A model generated the notes under the pieces. That model was not told the origin of the DNA, searched no databases, and saw only the letters and a list, made by a program, of their open reading frames with translations. This document shows positions 43,661 to 52,339 of a stretch of 64,000 nt of DNA, one piece after another (the first letter of the stretch is position 1; every line of letters begins with the position of its first letter). The translations under genes were made by a program, and so were the position numbers. The DNA is from Amycolatopsis camponoti (GTDB taxonomy: Bacteria; Actinomycetota; Actinomycetes; Mycobacteriales; Pseudonocardiaceae), in NCBI RefSeq assembly GCF_902497555.1, contig NZ_CABVGP010000001.1:3514501-3578500 (forward strand), read 5' to 3'.

Positions 43661-44152
43661 ATGTCATTCCTGGTGGCCGTGGTCGCGGTGCTGGCCGTGC
43701 TGACGGTGCTCAACCTCCTGCTGTCCGCGGCGATCATCCGGCTGCTGAACGAGCAGCGGCGGCCGGCGCTGCCCGCGCTGCCGGCGGCGGGCACCGAGAT
43801 CGGGGCGTTCGAGGTGACCGACGCCGACGGCGCGACCGTCACCGACCGGGAGCTGGACGACGCGCTCGTCGCGTTCCTGTCGCCGACCTGCGGGCCTTGT
43901 CAGCGCATCGCCGGCCAGCTCACCGAGCCGGCCGTCGCCTTCGTGATCGACGGCGGGGATCGGGACGCGGCCGTCGAGTACGCGGCCGGGCTGGGACCCG
44001 CGGTGCGCGTCGCCTTCGTCGGCGACCGCAGCCCGGTGGCGGCCGCGTTCGGCGCGGGTGACGTCACCCCGACGCTGATCCGCGTGCGGGACCGGCGGAT
44101 CACCGCCGCCGGCCACGACCTCGACGCCGTGCGCCCGCAGCCCGTCCGATGA
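43661..44152 (+). CDS. Membrane-anchored thioredoxin-like protein (MauD/TlpA type)
   Basis: A 163-residue protein. One N-terminal transmembrane helix (residues 2-28) anchors an external thioredoxin-like domain with the active site C77-G-P-C80 in FLSPTCGPCQ and a cis-Pro segment VTPTLIRV near 145. Its partner is probably the MauE protein encoded 12 bp upstream. It may form or shuffle disulfides of the exported Cys-rich peptide. Its stop overlaps the ABC gene (ATGA). Confidence 0.85.
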   Translation: MSFLVAVVAVLAVLTVLNLLLSAAIIRLLNEQRRPALPALPAAGTEIGAFEVTDADGATVTDRELDDALVAFLSPTCGPCQRIAGQLTEPAVAFVIDGGDRDAAVEYAAGLGPAVRVAFVGDRSPVAAAFGAGDVTPTLIRVRDRRITAAGHDLDAVRPQPVR

Positions 44153-45939
44153 ACCCGGTCCGGGCGGCGGGTCCCGCGTTCGGGGTCGCCTGGCGCGCGT
44201 CGCGGGTGGCCACCGGCGCCACGATCGCGCTGGCGGTGCTCGCCTCGGCCCTGCCGGCGTTGTCGGCGTGGCTGGGGAAGCTGCTGTTCGACGAGCTGAC
44301 CGGCGGCCGGGACCAGGGCCTGATCGTGCTGCTGGCCATCGGCTCGGCGGCCGGCCTCGCCTGCGCGACCGCGATCACCGCGGTCGCGTCGTACTGCACC
44401 TCGATCGTGCGGGCCAAGTCCGCGATCGAGGCGGAGGACCGGCTGGTCGGCGCGGTCGGCGCGCTGCCGGGACTGCGCCGGCTCGAGGAGCCGGCGTTCC
44501 TGGACCGGGTGCGGCTGGCCGAGCAGGGCGCGCAGGAGGCGGCGCCGGCGGTGCTGGCGCTGACCGTCGAATCGGTGCGCACCCTGGTCGCCGTACTCGC
44601 GTTCGGCGGCGCGGTCCTGCTCGTGTGGCCGCCGATGGCCGGGCTGCTCGCCGTGTCCCTGGCGGCGGCCGCGATCTCCCAGCTGACCCTGTCCCGGCTG
44701 CGCGCGCGGGAGGTCGAGGCGATGATGGCCACCCACCGCGAGCGGTTCCTGTTCCGTTCGCTGTGCTCGGACATCCGGGCGGCCAAGGAGATCCGGCTCT
44801 TCGGTCTCGCGGATCTGTTCCGGTCGCGGATGGTGGCCGCGGTCCGCACGGCCACCGCGAGCGAGTGCGCGATGCAGCGCCGGATCGCGTTCGCCGGGGT
44901 CACCGCCGCGATCGTGTCGGCGGTGGTGGCCGGCGTCGCCCTCGTGGTCGCCGCGACCGGCGCCGCCCGGGGGTCGCTGTCCATCGGCGACGTCACCCTC
45001 TTCACCGCCGCGGTGGCCGGCATCCAGTCCCCGGTGAGCACGCTGCTGGGCCAGCTCGGCCGGGCCGGCGGCTCGCTCGGGTTGTTCCGGCACTACCTCG
45101 ACGTCGTGACGACCGAACCCGACCTCGTCTCCGGAACGGACGCCGTGCCCGAGCTGCGCGCCGGCATCGAACTGCGTGACGTGTGGTTCCGCTACGACGC
45201 GACCGGCCCGTGGGTGCTGCGCGGGGTGAACCTGGTGATCCCCGGCGGCGCGGCGGTCGGGCTGGTCGGGGTGAACGGCGCGGGCAAGTCGACGCTCGTG
45301 AAGCTGCTGTGCCGCTTCTACGACCCGGACCGCGGCCGGATCCTGTGGGACGGCGTGGACATCCGCTCCTGCGACCCGGCCGCGTTGCGGGCCCGCATCG
45401 GCGCCACCTTCCAGGACTTCACCAGCTACGACCTGACCGCGGCCGACAACATCGGCATCGGTGACGTCGCCCGCCTCGGCGATCTCGACCGCATCCGCGC
45501 GGCGGCCCGCCTGGCCGAGATCGACCCGGCGCTGTCGGCGTTGCCGCGCGGCTACGAAACCCTGCTGTCCCGGGCGTTCCTGGACGTCGACGACAAGGCC
45601 GGGGCGGCGCTGTCCGGCGGCCAGTGGCAGCGGGTGGCGCTGGCCCGGTCACTCATGCGCGCCGAAGCCGACCTGCTCATCCTCGACGAACCCAGCTCCG
45701 GCATGGACGTCGACGCCGAGGCCAGGACCCATGAGGCCCTGCGCTCCCACCGGGCCGGCCGGACGAGCGTGCTGATCTCCCACCGCCTCTCCGCCCTGCG
45801 CGGCGCGGACCGGATCGTCGTGCTCGGCGGCGGCCGGGTGATCGAAGAGGGCACCCACGACGAGCTGCTCACCGCGGGCGGCGAATACGCCCGGCTGTTC
45901 TCGTTGCAGGCCAAGGGATACGCGATGGTGGAGGCGTGA
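44149..45939 (+). CDS. ABC exporter (fused permease-ATPase)
   Basis: A 596-residue half-transporter. The membrane domain with about six helices covers residues 1-310, and the ATPase covers 340-590, with Walker A GVNGAGKST near 373, signature LSGGQWQR near 487 and Walker B LLILDEPSSG near 508. No N-terminal C39 peptidase domain is present, unlike classical bacteriocin exporters, so leader removal must come from elsewhere, most simply from the S26 peptidase encoded next. The ATG overlaps the thioredoxin-like gene. It most probably exports precursor 1. Confidence 0.88.
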   Translation: MNPVRAAGPAFGVAWRASRVATGATIALAVLASALPALSAWLGKLLFDELTGGRDQGLIVLLAIGSAAGLACATAITAVASYCTSIVRAKSAIEAEDRLVGAVGALPGLRRLEEPAFLDRVRLAEQGAQEAAPAVLALTVESVRTLVAVLAFGGAVLLVWPPMAGLLAVSLAAAAISQLTLSRLRAREVEAMMATHRERFLFRSLCSDIRAAKEIRLFGLADLFRSRMVAAVRTATASECAMQRRIAFAGVTAAIVSAVVAGVALVVAATGAARGSLSIGDVTLFTAAVAGIQSPVSTLLGQLGRAGGSLGLFRHYLDVVTTEPDLVSGTDAVPELRAGIELRDVWFRYDATGPWVLRGVNLVIPGGAAVGLVGVNGAGKSTLVKLLCRFYDPDRGRILWDGVDIRSCDPAALRARIGATFQDFTSYDLTAADNIGIGDVARLGDLDRIRAAARLAEIDPALSALPRGYETLLSRAFLDVDDKAGAALSGGQWQRVALARSLMRAEADLLILDEPSSGMDVDAEARTHEALRSHRAGRTSVLISHRLSALRGADRIVVLGGGRVIEEGTHDELLTAGGEYARLFSLQAKGYAMVEA

Positions 45940-46346
45940 TGGCCGGGCTCGCCGCGGTCGTGGCGGCACTGGTTCTGCTGGTCGTGCTGCTGCGCCGCCG
46001 GTACGTGGTGGCCCGCGTCCGGGGCCACAGCATGTCCCCGACCTTCCGCGACGGCGAGCGCGTGGTCGCGACCCGGCGACGGCAGTACCGCGTCGGCGAC
46101 GTGATCGTCTTCCGCGCGCGAACCGGGGCGAAGGACGTCGCGTGGCGCATCAAGCGGATCGCCGCGGTCGCGGGCGACCCGGTGCCCGCCTGGCTGGCAG
46201 CCGATCACCCGGTCGTCCCGGCCGGCCGGGTGGTGGTGACCGGCGACAACACCGGCCACAGCCAGGATTCCCGCCAGCTCGGCTACATCGAGCTGGCCGG
46301 CGTCGCCGGTGCGGTCCCTCACCGCCCGGCGCCGGAGGGCACCTGA
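45939..46346 (+). CDS. S26-family (type I) signal peptidase
   Basis: A 135-residue small signal peptidase. One N-terminal transmembrane helix (residues 2-18) precedes the catalytic Ser31 in GHSMSP and the general base Lys72 in RIKRIAAVAGD; VVVTGDNTGHSQDSR is the conserved third box. GTG 45936 and ATG 45939 are adjacent; GGAGG spacing favours ATG 45939, which overlaps the ABC stop (TGATG). It is likely to cut precursor 1 after the A-G-A at residues 22-24, freeing a peptide starting with Cys. Its 3' end overlaps the convergent SARP gene by 28 bp. Confidence 0.87.
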   Translation: MAGLAAVVAALVLLVVLLRRRYVVARVRGHSMSPTFRDGERVVATRRRQYRVGDVIVFRARTGAKDVAWRIKRIAAVAGDPVPAWLAADHPVVPAGRVVVTGDNTGHSQDSRQLGYIELAGVAGAVPHRPAPEGT

Positions 46347-49183
46347 CAGTCGATCTCCGCCAGCACCTTCTCGACGCCGACCCGTTCGACCGGACTGTCG
46401 AACCGGTCCTGCAGGCGCAGGGACGCGTGGGCGACGCGGCGCGCGGCGGCCCGGTCACCGGCGGCCAGCTCGATCGAGGCCAGCGCGAGCAGTGCCGCGG
46501 ACTCGGCGTCCGGGCGGCGGATGCGACGGGCCAGGCCCAGCGCCCGGTCGGCGGATCTCCGCGCGGCCGGCAGGTCGCCGTTCGCCCGGTGGGCGTCGGC
46601 TTCGGCGGTGAGGCACCAGGTCTGGCCGATCGGGTCGCCGTTCCCCTCGGACAGGACGCGGGCTTCTTCGGCGAGGCCGGCCGCGGCCGCCGCGTCACCG
46701 CAGGCCAAGGCCGTGCGCGAGACCACGAGCCGTACCTGCGCACGGGTCTTCCAGTCGCCGGCGGCGTCGGCCAGCCGCAGGGCCTTCGTGCCGTGCAGCC
46801 GCGCCGCGCGGAGGTCGCCGAGGTGGTCCCGGTACAGGGCGGCCAGCGTGGCGTGGCCGCCCGACATGCCCGCCAAGTTGCCGGACTTCCGGAAGCACAC
46901 GACCGCCTCTCGCGCGGCGGTGATCGCGCGGGGCCAGTCCCGGCACCGCTCGTACGCGTCCCCCAGCTTGGTCAGCACCTCCGCCCGCAGCGCGAGGTCG
47001 ACGTCGGCCAGCGGCACCTCGGTCAGGATGGCGACGACGTCGGCGTACCGGCCGCGGTGCATCCGCGCCGTCGCCGCGACCAGCGCCGCGGTCACCCGCA
47101 CCACCGGGTCCGCGCCGGCGACGTTCGCCAGCCGCGCGCCCGCCCGGGCGCCGTGGTCGGCCAGGTCGAGCCGCACGAGCGGTGCCCGCAGCACCAGCAG
47201 CAGCGCCGCCGCGGGCCGGGGCAGGCCGCCGCGCACGGCCAAGCCGAACACGGCGAGCAGGACGTCGACGTCCGCGCCCAGCCACGGCAGCGGCTCCCGC
47301 ACCACCCGCCCCAGCACGTCCTGGCCGAGCCGCGCGGCGGTCTCGGCGAGCACCGGGTAACCGGCCGGCAGGCCCAGCATGCCCTCGTGGGCGTGCCTGG
47401 TCAGCGCGACCGCCCACCCGGCCAGCCGGTCCAGGGCGGGCGGGGCGAGCGACGGCCCGACCGTGCGGCAGTAGGCCCGCACGAGGTCGTGCATCCGGTA
47501 GCGGGGCACCCCGTCCCGCCCCGGCCCGGCCCGGTCGAGCAGGTTCATCGCGCACAGGTGGGCCAGCACTTCGTCGGTGCGGGGGAGCGGCACGTCGAGC
47601 GCGGCCGCGAGCGGCCAGCCGGTGAACGTGGGCGACCCGATCGCCGCCAGCGCCAGCATCGCGGCCCGCGCATCCCTTTCCAGCAAACGGAAACTGGCGT
47701 CGAGGCTGTCCCGCACGCTGCGCTGCCCGGCCACCAGCTCCCGCATCCGCCTCGATTCGTCGGACAGCCGCGCGGCCAGCTCCGCCACGCTGAGCTTCGG
47801 GTACGCGGCGAGCTGCGCCCCGGCGATCCGCAACGCGAGCGGCACGCCCCCGCACGCCTCCAGCACCGTGGCGACCGTGCGCTCGCCCTCGGTCAGCCGG
47901 GCCGCGCCCGCCGCGTTCGCCAGCACCGTCGCGGCAACCTCGTCGGACAGCGGGGCGAGCGGCACCCGGACCGACGGCTCGACTTCGGGCAGCACGGACC
48001 GGCTGGTCACGATCGTGGCGCAGCCCGGGCCGGCGGTCAGGAGCGGCTCGATCTGCCGGGCGGTGGCGGCGTTGTCCAGCACCACGAGCACCCGCTTGCC
48101 CGCCGTGCGGCTGCGGAACTCGGCCGTGCGCTCCTCGACGCCGGCCGGGACCGACCGCGCCGGCACGCCGAGCGCCCGGAGGAAAGAGGCGAGGATCTCG
48201 TGCGACGCGGCCGGCCGGGCGTCGGCGCCCCGCAGGTCGGCATAGAGCTGCCCGTCGGGGTAGGCGTGCGCCGACGCCGCGCCCGCGTGCACGGCCAGCG
48301 CCGTCTTGCCGATCCCCGGCATCCCGGTGACCAGTACCAGCGGGGGCGCGTCGGTCCGGCGCGCCAAGGCGGCCCTGATCGTTGCCGCCTCCGGGTCGCG
48401 CCCGGCGAACCCGGAGGCCCGCGGCGGCAGCTGGGCGGGCACCACGGTCACCGCCGGCGGCGCCTCGACCGAGAGGATCTCCGCCTCCAGCGCGAGCAGC
48501 TCCCGGGACGGATCCACCCCCAGCTCGTCGCGCAGCACGCGTCGGGCCTCCTGGAACGCCGCCAGCGCGTCGGCCCGCCGCCCGGCGCGGTGCAGCGCCA
48601 GCATCCGACGGCGGTGCAGGCCCTCGCGCAGGGGGTGCGCCTGGACCAGCGCGGTCAGCTCGGGCAGCAACCGTGAGGCCCGCCCGCACGCGATCTCCGC
48701 GTCGATCCACTCCTCGGCCAGGCAGATCCGCAGCTCGTCCAGCCGGGGCAGCTCGGCACCGGCGAGGTGCGCGCTCACCCCGCCCAGCGGCGTGCCGGTC
48801 CACCGGTCGAGCGCCGACCGCAGCAGGCCGGCCGCGTCCGCGGGATCGCCGGCCGCCCGCGCCGCGCTCAGCAGCCGCCGCACCTCGCCGACGTCGGCGA
48901 GGCAGTCCAGCAGGTACCCGCTCGGCACGGTGACCACGGCCGCGGCCGCGCCCGCCCGGTCGAGCGCGGCCCGGAGCTTGGACACCTGGATGTGCACCTG
49001 GGTCCGCGCGGTGGCCGGGGGCCGCTCGCCCCACAGGGCGTCGATCAGCCGGTCCACCGACACCGGCTGCCGGCCGGCGAGCGCCAGCACGGCGAGCACC
49101 GTGCGCCCCAACCGCCCCTTGACCGGTACCGGTGTCCCCTGGACCCGCGCGCCGACCGGGCCGAGCACCGTGGCTTCCAGCAA
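46319..49183 (-). CDS. SARP-type regulator with BTAD, NB-ARC ATPase and TPR domains (AfsR-like)
   Basis: A 954-residue transcription factor. An OmpR-type winged helix covers about residues 1-90 (VDRLIDALWGERPPATARTQVHIQVSKLR), the BTAD domain about 95-240, an NB-ARC/STAND ATPase follows with P-loop GMPGIGKTAL near 287 and VLVVLDNA near 370, and TPR repeats fill the C-terminus. TTG 49183 is preferred (AAGGG 7-8 bases upstream, MLEATVLGPVG start); an upstream ATG would add 83 residues without homology. It probably activates one or both peptide modules, and 11-bp direct repeats stand before precursor 1. Confidence 0.87.
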   Translation of the reverse strand: MLEATVLGPVGARVQGTPVPVKGRLGRTVLAVLALAGRQPVSVDRLIDALWGERPPATARTQVHIQVSKLRAALDRAGAAAAVVTVPSGYLLDCLADVGEVRRLLSAARAAGDPADAAGLLRSALDRWTGTPLGGVSAHLAGAELPRLDELRICLAEEWIDAEIACGRASRLLPELTALVQAHPLREGLHRRRMLALHRAGRRADALAAFQEARRVLRDELGVDPSRELLALEAEILSVEAPPAVTVVPAQLPPRASGFAGRDPEAATIRAALARRTDAPPLVLVTGMPGIGKTALAVHAGAASAHAYPDGQLYADLRGADARPAASHEILASFLRALGVPARSVPAGVEERTAEFRSRTAGKRVLVVLDNAATARQIEPLLTAGPGCATIVTSRSVLPEVEPSVRVPLAPLSDEVAATVLANAAGAARLTEGERTVATVLEACGGVPLALRIAGAQLAAYPKLSVAELAARLSDESRRMRELVAGQRSVRDSLDASFRLLERDARAAMLALAAIGSPTFTGWPLAAALDVPLPRTDEVLAHLCAMNLLDRAGPGRDGVPRYRMHDLVRAYCRTVGPSLAPPALDRLAGWAVALTRHAHEGMLGLPAGYPVLAETAARLGQDVLGRVVREPLPWLGADVDVLLAVFGLAVRGGLPRPAAALLLVLRAPLVRLDLADHGARAGARLANVAGADPVVRVTAALVAATARMHRGRYADVVAILTEVPLADVDLALRAEVLTKLGDAYERCRDWPRAITAAREAVVCFRKSGNLAGMSGGHATLAALYRDHLGDLRAARLHGTKALRLADAAGDWKTRAQVRLVVSRTALACGDAAAAAGLAEEARVLSEGNGDPIGQTWCLTAEADAHRANGDLPAARRSADRALGLARRIRRPDAESAALLALASIELAAGDRAAARRVAHASLRLQDRFDSPVERVGVEKVLAEIDCQVPSGAGR

Positions 49184-49545
49184 TCCCGTGCCCTTCAAGA
49201 TCGGCGGCGTGTACGTCCGCTCCAAGGCGTGCTCGACCACGCCGTGACGGTTCGATTTCGTGCGCTCGGCGGCGGTGGGTCCTCCCGCGGCGCGGTGGTC
49301 AGCGGGCGCCGGCCTTCCCCAGGAAGTGCCGCCCGGTGACGAAAGAGCTCGGCTCCGCACCCGCGCCTTCCCCAGCCGGGTGGTGCCACTCTCGCGGTGC
49401 CGACCGTGCCAGCGGCTCGCGAGCGCCGTCAACCGGGCCGAAAACGTTTCGCGCTGACCCGAAACGTGCGGCCGCTCCCCGGATCGCGCCGCCGCTTGTC
49501 CGTTTTGGACGGAGCCGGCGGCGCGACCGCGGCCACCATGGCGGT
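49184..49545. other. Divergent promoter region of the two large regulators
   Basis: About 360 bp separate the start codons of the SARP gene and the HTH-STAND gene. No gene is seen. It holds the ACGTTTCG inverted repeat at 49444-49467, the best operator candidate. Confidence 0.6.
49444..49467. promoter_or_regulatory. Inverted repeat ACGTTTCG-N8-CGAAACGT
   Basis: Perfect 8-bp arms flank an 8-bp spacer about 80 bp upstream of the HTH-STAND regulator. The left arm itself contains AAACGTTT. It may bind one of the two flanking regulators. Confidence 0.5.
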
Positions 49546-51978
49546 ATGGCGTTCACCGAACCACCCGATCCCGGCCACGCGCGCACGCTGGACGAGCTGG
49601 TCGCGCAGCTGCGGCTGCTCAAGACGTGGGCGGGTGGCCCGTCGTACGCGCAGATCGCCGAGCGGGTGAACCGGCTCTGGACGGCGGCCGGGCGCCCGCC
49701 CGGCGAGCGCACGGCCCGCACGACGGTCGCCGACTGCTTCAAGACCGGCCGCGCCCGCCCCAACACCGATCTGGTGCTGGCCGTCGTCGAGGTGCTGCAC
49801 CCCGCCCCGGGTTACGTCGCCGCCTGGCAGGAAATGCTGCGGGTGATCCGCAGCCGCGCGGAGGCGGCGACCTTCGTGCAGGCCCAGCTCGGCCTGCCCG
49901 AGACGATTCCGCACTTCACCGGGCGCCGTGCGGAGCTCGCGCGGCTGTCCGCGGTGCTCGGCGACGCCGCGGGCGGGCAGGTGGCGGCGATCGCGGGCAT
50001 GGCCGGGGTCGGCAAGACCGGGCTGGCCGTGCACGCGGCCCACGCGCTGCTGCGCACGGGCCGGTTCGACAACGCGCTCTTCGTGAACCTGCGCGGTTTC
50101 CACCCCGACCCCGGCCGGCCGCCGGTGGATCCGGCCGCGGTGCTCGACTCCTTCCTGCGGCTGCTCGGCGTGCCCGGGCACGCCGTACCCGCCGACCTGC
50201 CGGGCAAGCAGCGGCTGTACCGGGAGCGCTCGGCCGGGCGGCGCCTGCTCGTCGTGCTCGACAACGCACGCGGCGAGGACGAGGTCCGGCCCTTGCTGCC
50301 CGACGAACGGGGCGGACCGGTGCTGGTCACCAGCCGCTCGGCGCTGTCCGGGCTGACCGGCGCGGTCCAGGTGCGGTTGGACGTGCTGGATCCGGACGAG
50401 GCGGTGGCCTACCTGCGACGCACCGTCGGCGCGGAGCGGGTCGACCGGGAGCCCGGCGTCGCCCGGCGGATCACCGCCGAGCTGGGCCACCTGCCGCTCG
50501 CGCTGACCCTCGCCGCGTTGCGGATGACCGCGCCGGCCCACCGGTCGTGGCGGCTGGCCGACCACCTCGAGCGGCTCGAGCAGCGGCGCGCGCACCTGCG
50601 CCTCGACAACGCCGTGGACGCGTCGATCAGCCTGTCCTACGACCAGCTCGGTGAGCCGGAACAGCGGGCCCTGCGGCTGCTGGCCCTGCACCCGGGCGCG
50701 GACCTGGACGCCTACGGCATCGCCGCGCTCGCCGGTGCGGACCTGGCCGAGGCGACCCGGACCGCGGATCGGCTCGCCGCCGCGAGCCTGGTGCGGCGCC
50801 GCGGGGCGGACCGGCTGGAGCTGCACGACCTCGTCCGGGCGTTCGCGATGGCCCGCGCCCAGGACGAGGACGTCTCCGCCGGCCGGCGGGCCGCGCTGGC
50901 CCGCCTGCTCGACTACTACGCGTTCGCCGCCGTCACCGCGATGGACCGGTACGCGCCGCGCGTGCGGGAGCACCTGCCGCGCGTCCCCGACCCCGGCTTG
51001 CCGGTCCCGCCGCTGACCGACCGCGCCGAAGCGGCCGCGTGGCTGGACGCCGAACGGGCCAACCTGGTCGGCGCCGGCGTCCACGGGGTGGCGTCGGGCC
51101 ACGCGGGGCTGCTGTCGCGGATCCTGTTCCGCTACCTGCAGACCGGCGGCTACCTCAGCGAGGCGCTGGTCCTGCACACGAGCGCGGCGGAGTCGGCGGA
51201 TCCGGTCGCCCGCGGGCACGCCCTGGTGAGCCTCGCGGCCACCCACGGCCAGGTCGGCCGCTACGAGGTGGCGACGCGGTGCGCCGGCCAGGCGCTGGCC
51301 TGCTTCCGCGGGGCGGAAGACCGCTGGGGCGAGTGCCGGGCGCTCGGCACGCTGGGCGCGATCGCCTCCTGGGACACCGACTTCGCGCGTTCGGCGGGGT
51401 TCCTGCGGGAGGCTCTGACCCTGGCCCGCGAGGTCGGCGACCGGTCGGGCGAACGCACCGCGCTGACCAATCTCGGCTACGTCCACGGCCGGCTGGGCCG
51501 CTCCGCCGAGGCGCTGGAGTTCCACGAGCGAGCGCTCACCATCGACCAGCAGGTCGGCGACCCGAGCGACACGGGCCGCACCCTGCTCAACATCGGCGAC
51601 ACGCACCTGCGGTCCGGCCGGCACGCCGAGGCCCGCGGGTACTTCCGCCGCGCGACGGCCATCGCCGAGCAGGCGGGCGACCGGGACCTCCACGTGGAAG
51701 CGCTGCTGTGCCTCGCCGACGCGTCGGCGGAGCTCGGCCGCACCGACCACGCCCGGGCGACGCACGAGTGCGCGCTCGCGATGGCGGTGGACCTCGGCAG
51801 CCTGCACCAGGCGGCCCGCGCGCACACCGGTCTCGCCCGGGCCCTGACCGCGCTGGGCGACCCGGTGCGGGCCCGGCACCACTGGCTCGCCGCCCGCGAC
51901 CACCACCGCGAGCTGGGCCTGCCGGAGCCGGCCGAGATCACCGCGGGCGTCGGCGGGCCGGTCACCGCCGGCGGGTGA
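49546..51978 (+). CDS. HTH-STAND regulator with NB-ARC ATPase and TPR domains
   Basis: An 810-residue STAND protein. An N-terminal helix-turn-helix-like region (LVAQLRLLKTWAGGPSYAQIAERVNRLW, about residues 17-75) replaces the winged helix of SARPs. The NB-ARC domain has P-loop GMAGVGKTGL near 151, LLVVLDNARGEDEVRPLL near 235 and VTSRSALSGL near 262. Tetratricopeptide repeats run from about 540 to the end. ATG 49546 is chosen since upstream sequence is shadow. It is divergent from the SARP gene and lies just before precursor 2, so it is the likely regulator of module 2. ATP binding usually switches such proteins. Confidence 0.86.
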   Translation: MAFTEPPDPGHARTLDELVAQLRLLKTWAGGPSYAQIAERVNRLWTAAGRPPGERTARTTVADCFKTGRARPNTDLVLAVVEVLHPAPGYVAAWQEMLRVIRSRAEAATFVQAQLGLPETIPHFTGRRAELARLSAVLGDAAGGQVAAIAGMAGVGKTGLAVHAAHALLRTGRFDNALFVNLRGFHPDPGRPPVDPAAVLDSFLRLLGVPGHAVPADLPGKQRLYRERSAGRRLLVVLDNARGEDEVRPLLPDERGGPVLVTSRSALSGLTGAVQVRLDVLDPDEAVAYLRRTVGAERVDREPGVARRITAELGHLPLALTLAALRMTAPAHRSWRLADHLERLEQRRAHLRLDNAVDASISLSYDQLGEPEQRALRLLALHPGADLDAYGIAALAGADLAEATRTADRLAAASLVRRRGADRLELHDLVRAFAMARAQDEDVSAGRRAALARLLDYYAFAAVTAMDRYAPRVREHLPRVPDPGLPVPPLTDRAEAAAWLDAERANLVGAGVHGVASGHAGLLSRILFRYLQTGGYLSEALVLHTSAAESADPVARGHALVSLAATHGQVGRYEVATRCAGQALACFRGAEDRWGECRALGTLGAIASWDTDFARSAGFLREALTLAREVGDRSGERTALTNLGYVHGRLGRSAEALEFHERALTIDQQVGDPSDTGRTLLNIGDTHLRSGRHAEARGYFRRATAIAEQAGDRDLHVEALLCLADASAELGRTDHARATHECALAMAVDLGSLHQAARAHTGLARALTALGDPVRARHHWLAARDHHRELGLPEPAEITAGVGGPVTAGG

Positions 51979-52043
51979 CGGCGTCCGGGTTCGTCCGGGA
52001 TTGCTGCCCGGGGACGCGGCTGCCCGCAATGCTCGCAGCCGGC

Positions 52044-52068
52044 GCGGGATCGCGGAACCGCATCCCGC
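52044..52068 (+). promoter_or_regulatory. Inverted repeat upstream of precursor 2
   Basis: GCGGGAT-C-GCGG-AA-CCGC-ATCCCGC forms an 11-bp stem with one bulged C, about 32 bp before the precursor 2 start. A 12-bp perfect palindrome, GTGGACGTCCAC, follows at 52072-52083, and two GTCCGGG repeats 10 bp apart lie at 51983-51999. These are operator or leader-structure candidates. Confidence 0.45.
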
Positions 52069-52100
52069 ACCGTGGACGTCCACCGTCGAAGGGAGAAATC

Positions 52101-52268
52101 ATGGGGCGCCTGATCGACCGCGTGCTCACCCGGATCGTGCCCACCGCCAAGGCTTCCGCCTGCAGCGGCACCTACTTCTGCAACGCCGCGGGCCACCCCG
52201 GCTACTGGTACCGGTTCTGCTGCCCGCAGGACGGCTGCGAGTGGACCAAGGTCCGCAGCAGCTGCTGA
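52101..52268 (+). CDS. Cys-rich small peptide precursor 2
   Basis: A 55-residue peptide. Leader MGRLIDRVLTRIVPT ends in K17-A-S-A20 before Cys21. The 35-residue core contains six Cys (21, 27, 40, 41, 46, 55) and several aromatic residues (GYWYRFCC), suggesting three disulfides. The ATG has AAGGGAG upstream. Leader start and KASA-Cys junction parallel precursor 1, whereas the cores are unrelated in length and Cys spacing, as seen in peptide families that keep a common export signal. The same four-gene machinery follows. No described family was recognised. Confidence 0.77.
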   Translation: MGRLIDRVLTRIVPTAKASACSGTYFCNAAGHPGYWYRFCCPQDGCEWTKVRSSC

Positions 52269-52290
52269 GCACCGTCCCGGGCTTGCCGGT

Positions 52291-52319
52291 CGGTGTCCGC
52301 CCCTTCCCCGCGGACACCG
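52291..52319 (+). promoter_or_regulatory. Intercistronic hairpin after precursor 2
   Basis: A perfect 10-bp stem (CGGTGTCCGC at 52291-52300 with its complement at 52310-52319) and a 9-base loop lie between precursor 2 and its MauE gene. It occupies the same place as the unrelated-sequence hairpin of module 1 and likewise lacks a T-run. Confidence 0.65.
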
Positions 52320-52339
52320 CCCGGCGTCGAAGGAGTGAC

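Noticed and set aside
42892..46346. Lanthipeptide or lasso-peptide cluster
   Set aside because: No LanB/C/M, asparagine-synthetase-like, transglutaminase-like or radical-SAM genes are present; the accessory genes are redox, export and protease only.
46142..48676. Long + strand open frame antisense to the SARP regulator
   Set aside because: Its composition is Arg/Gly/His-rich with no domains; it is the shadow of the high-GC SARP gene on the other strand.
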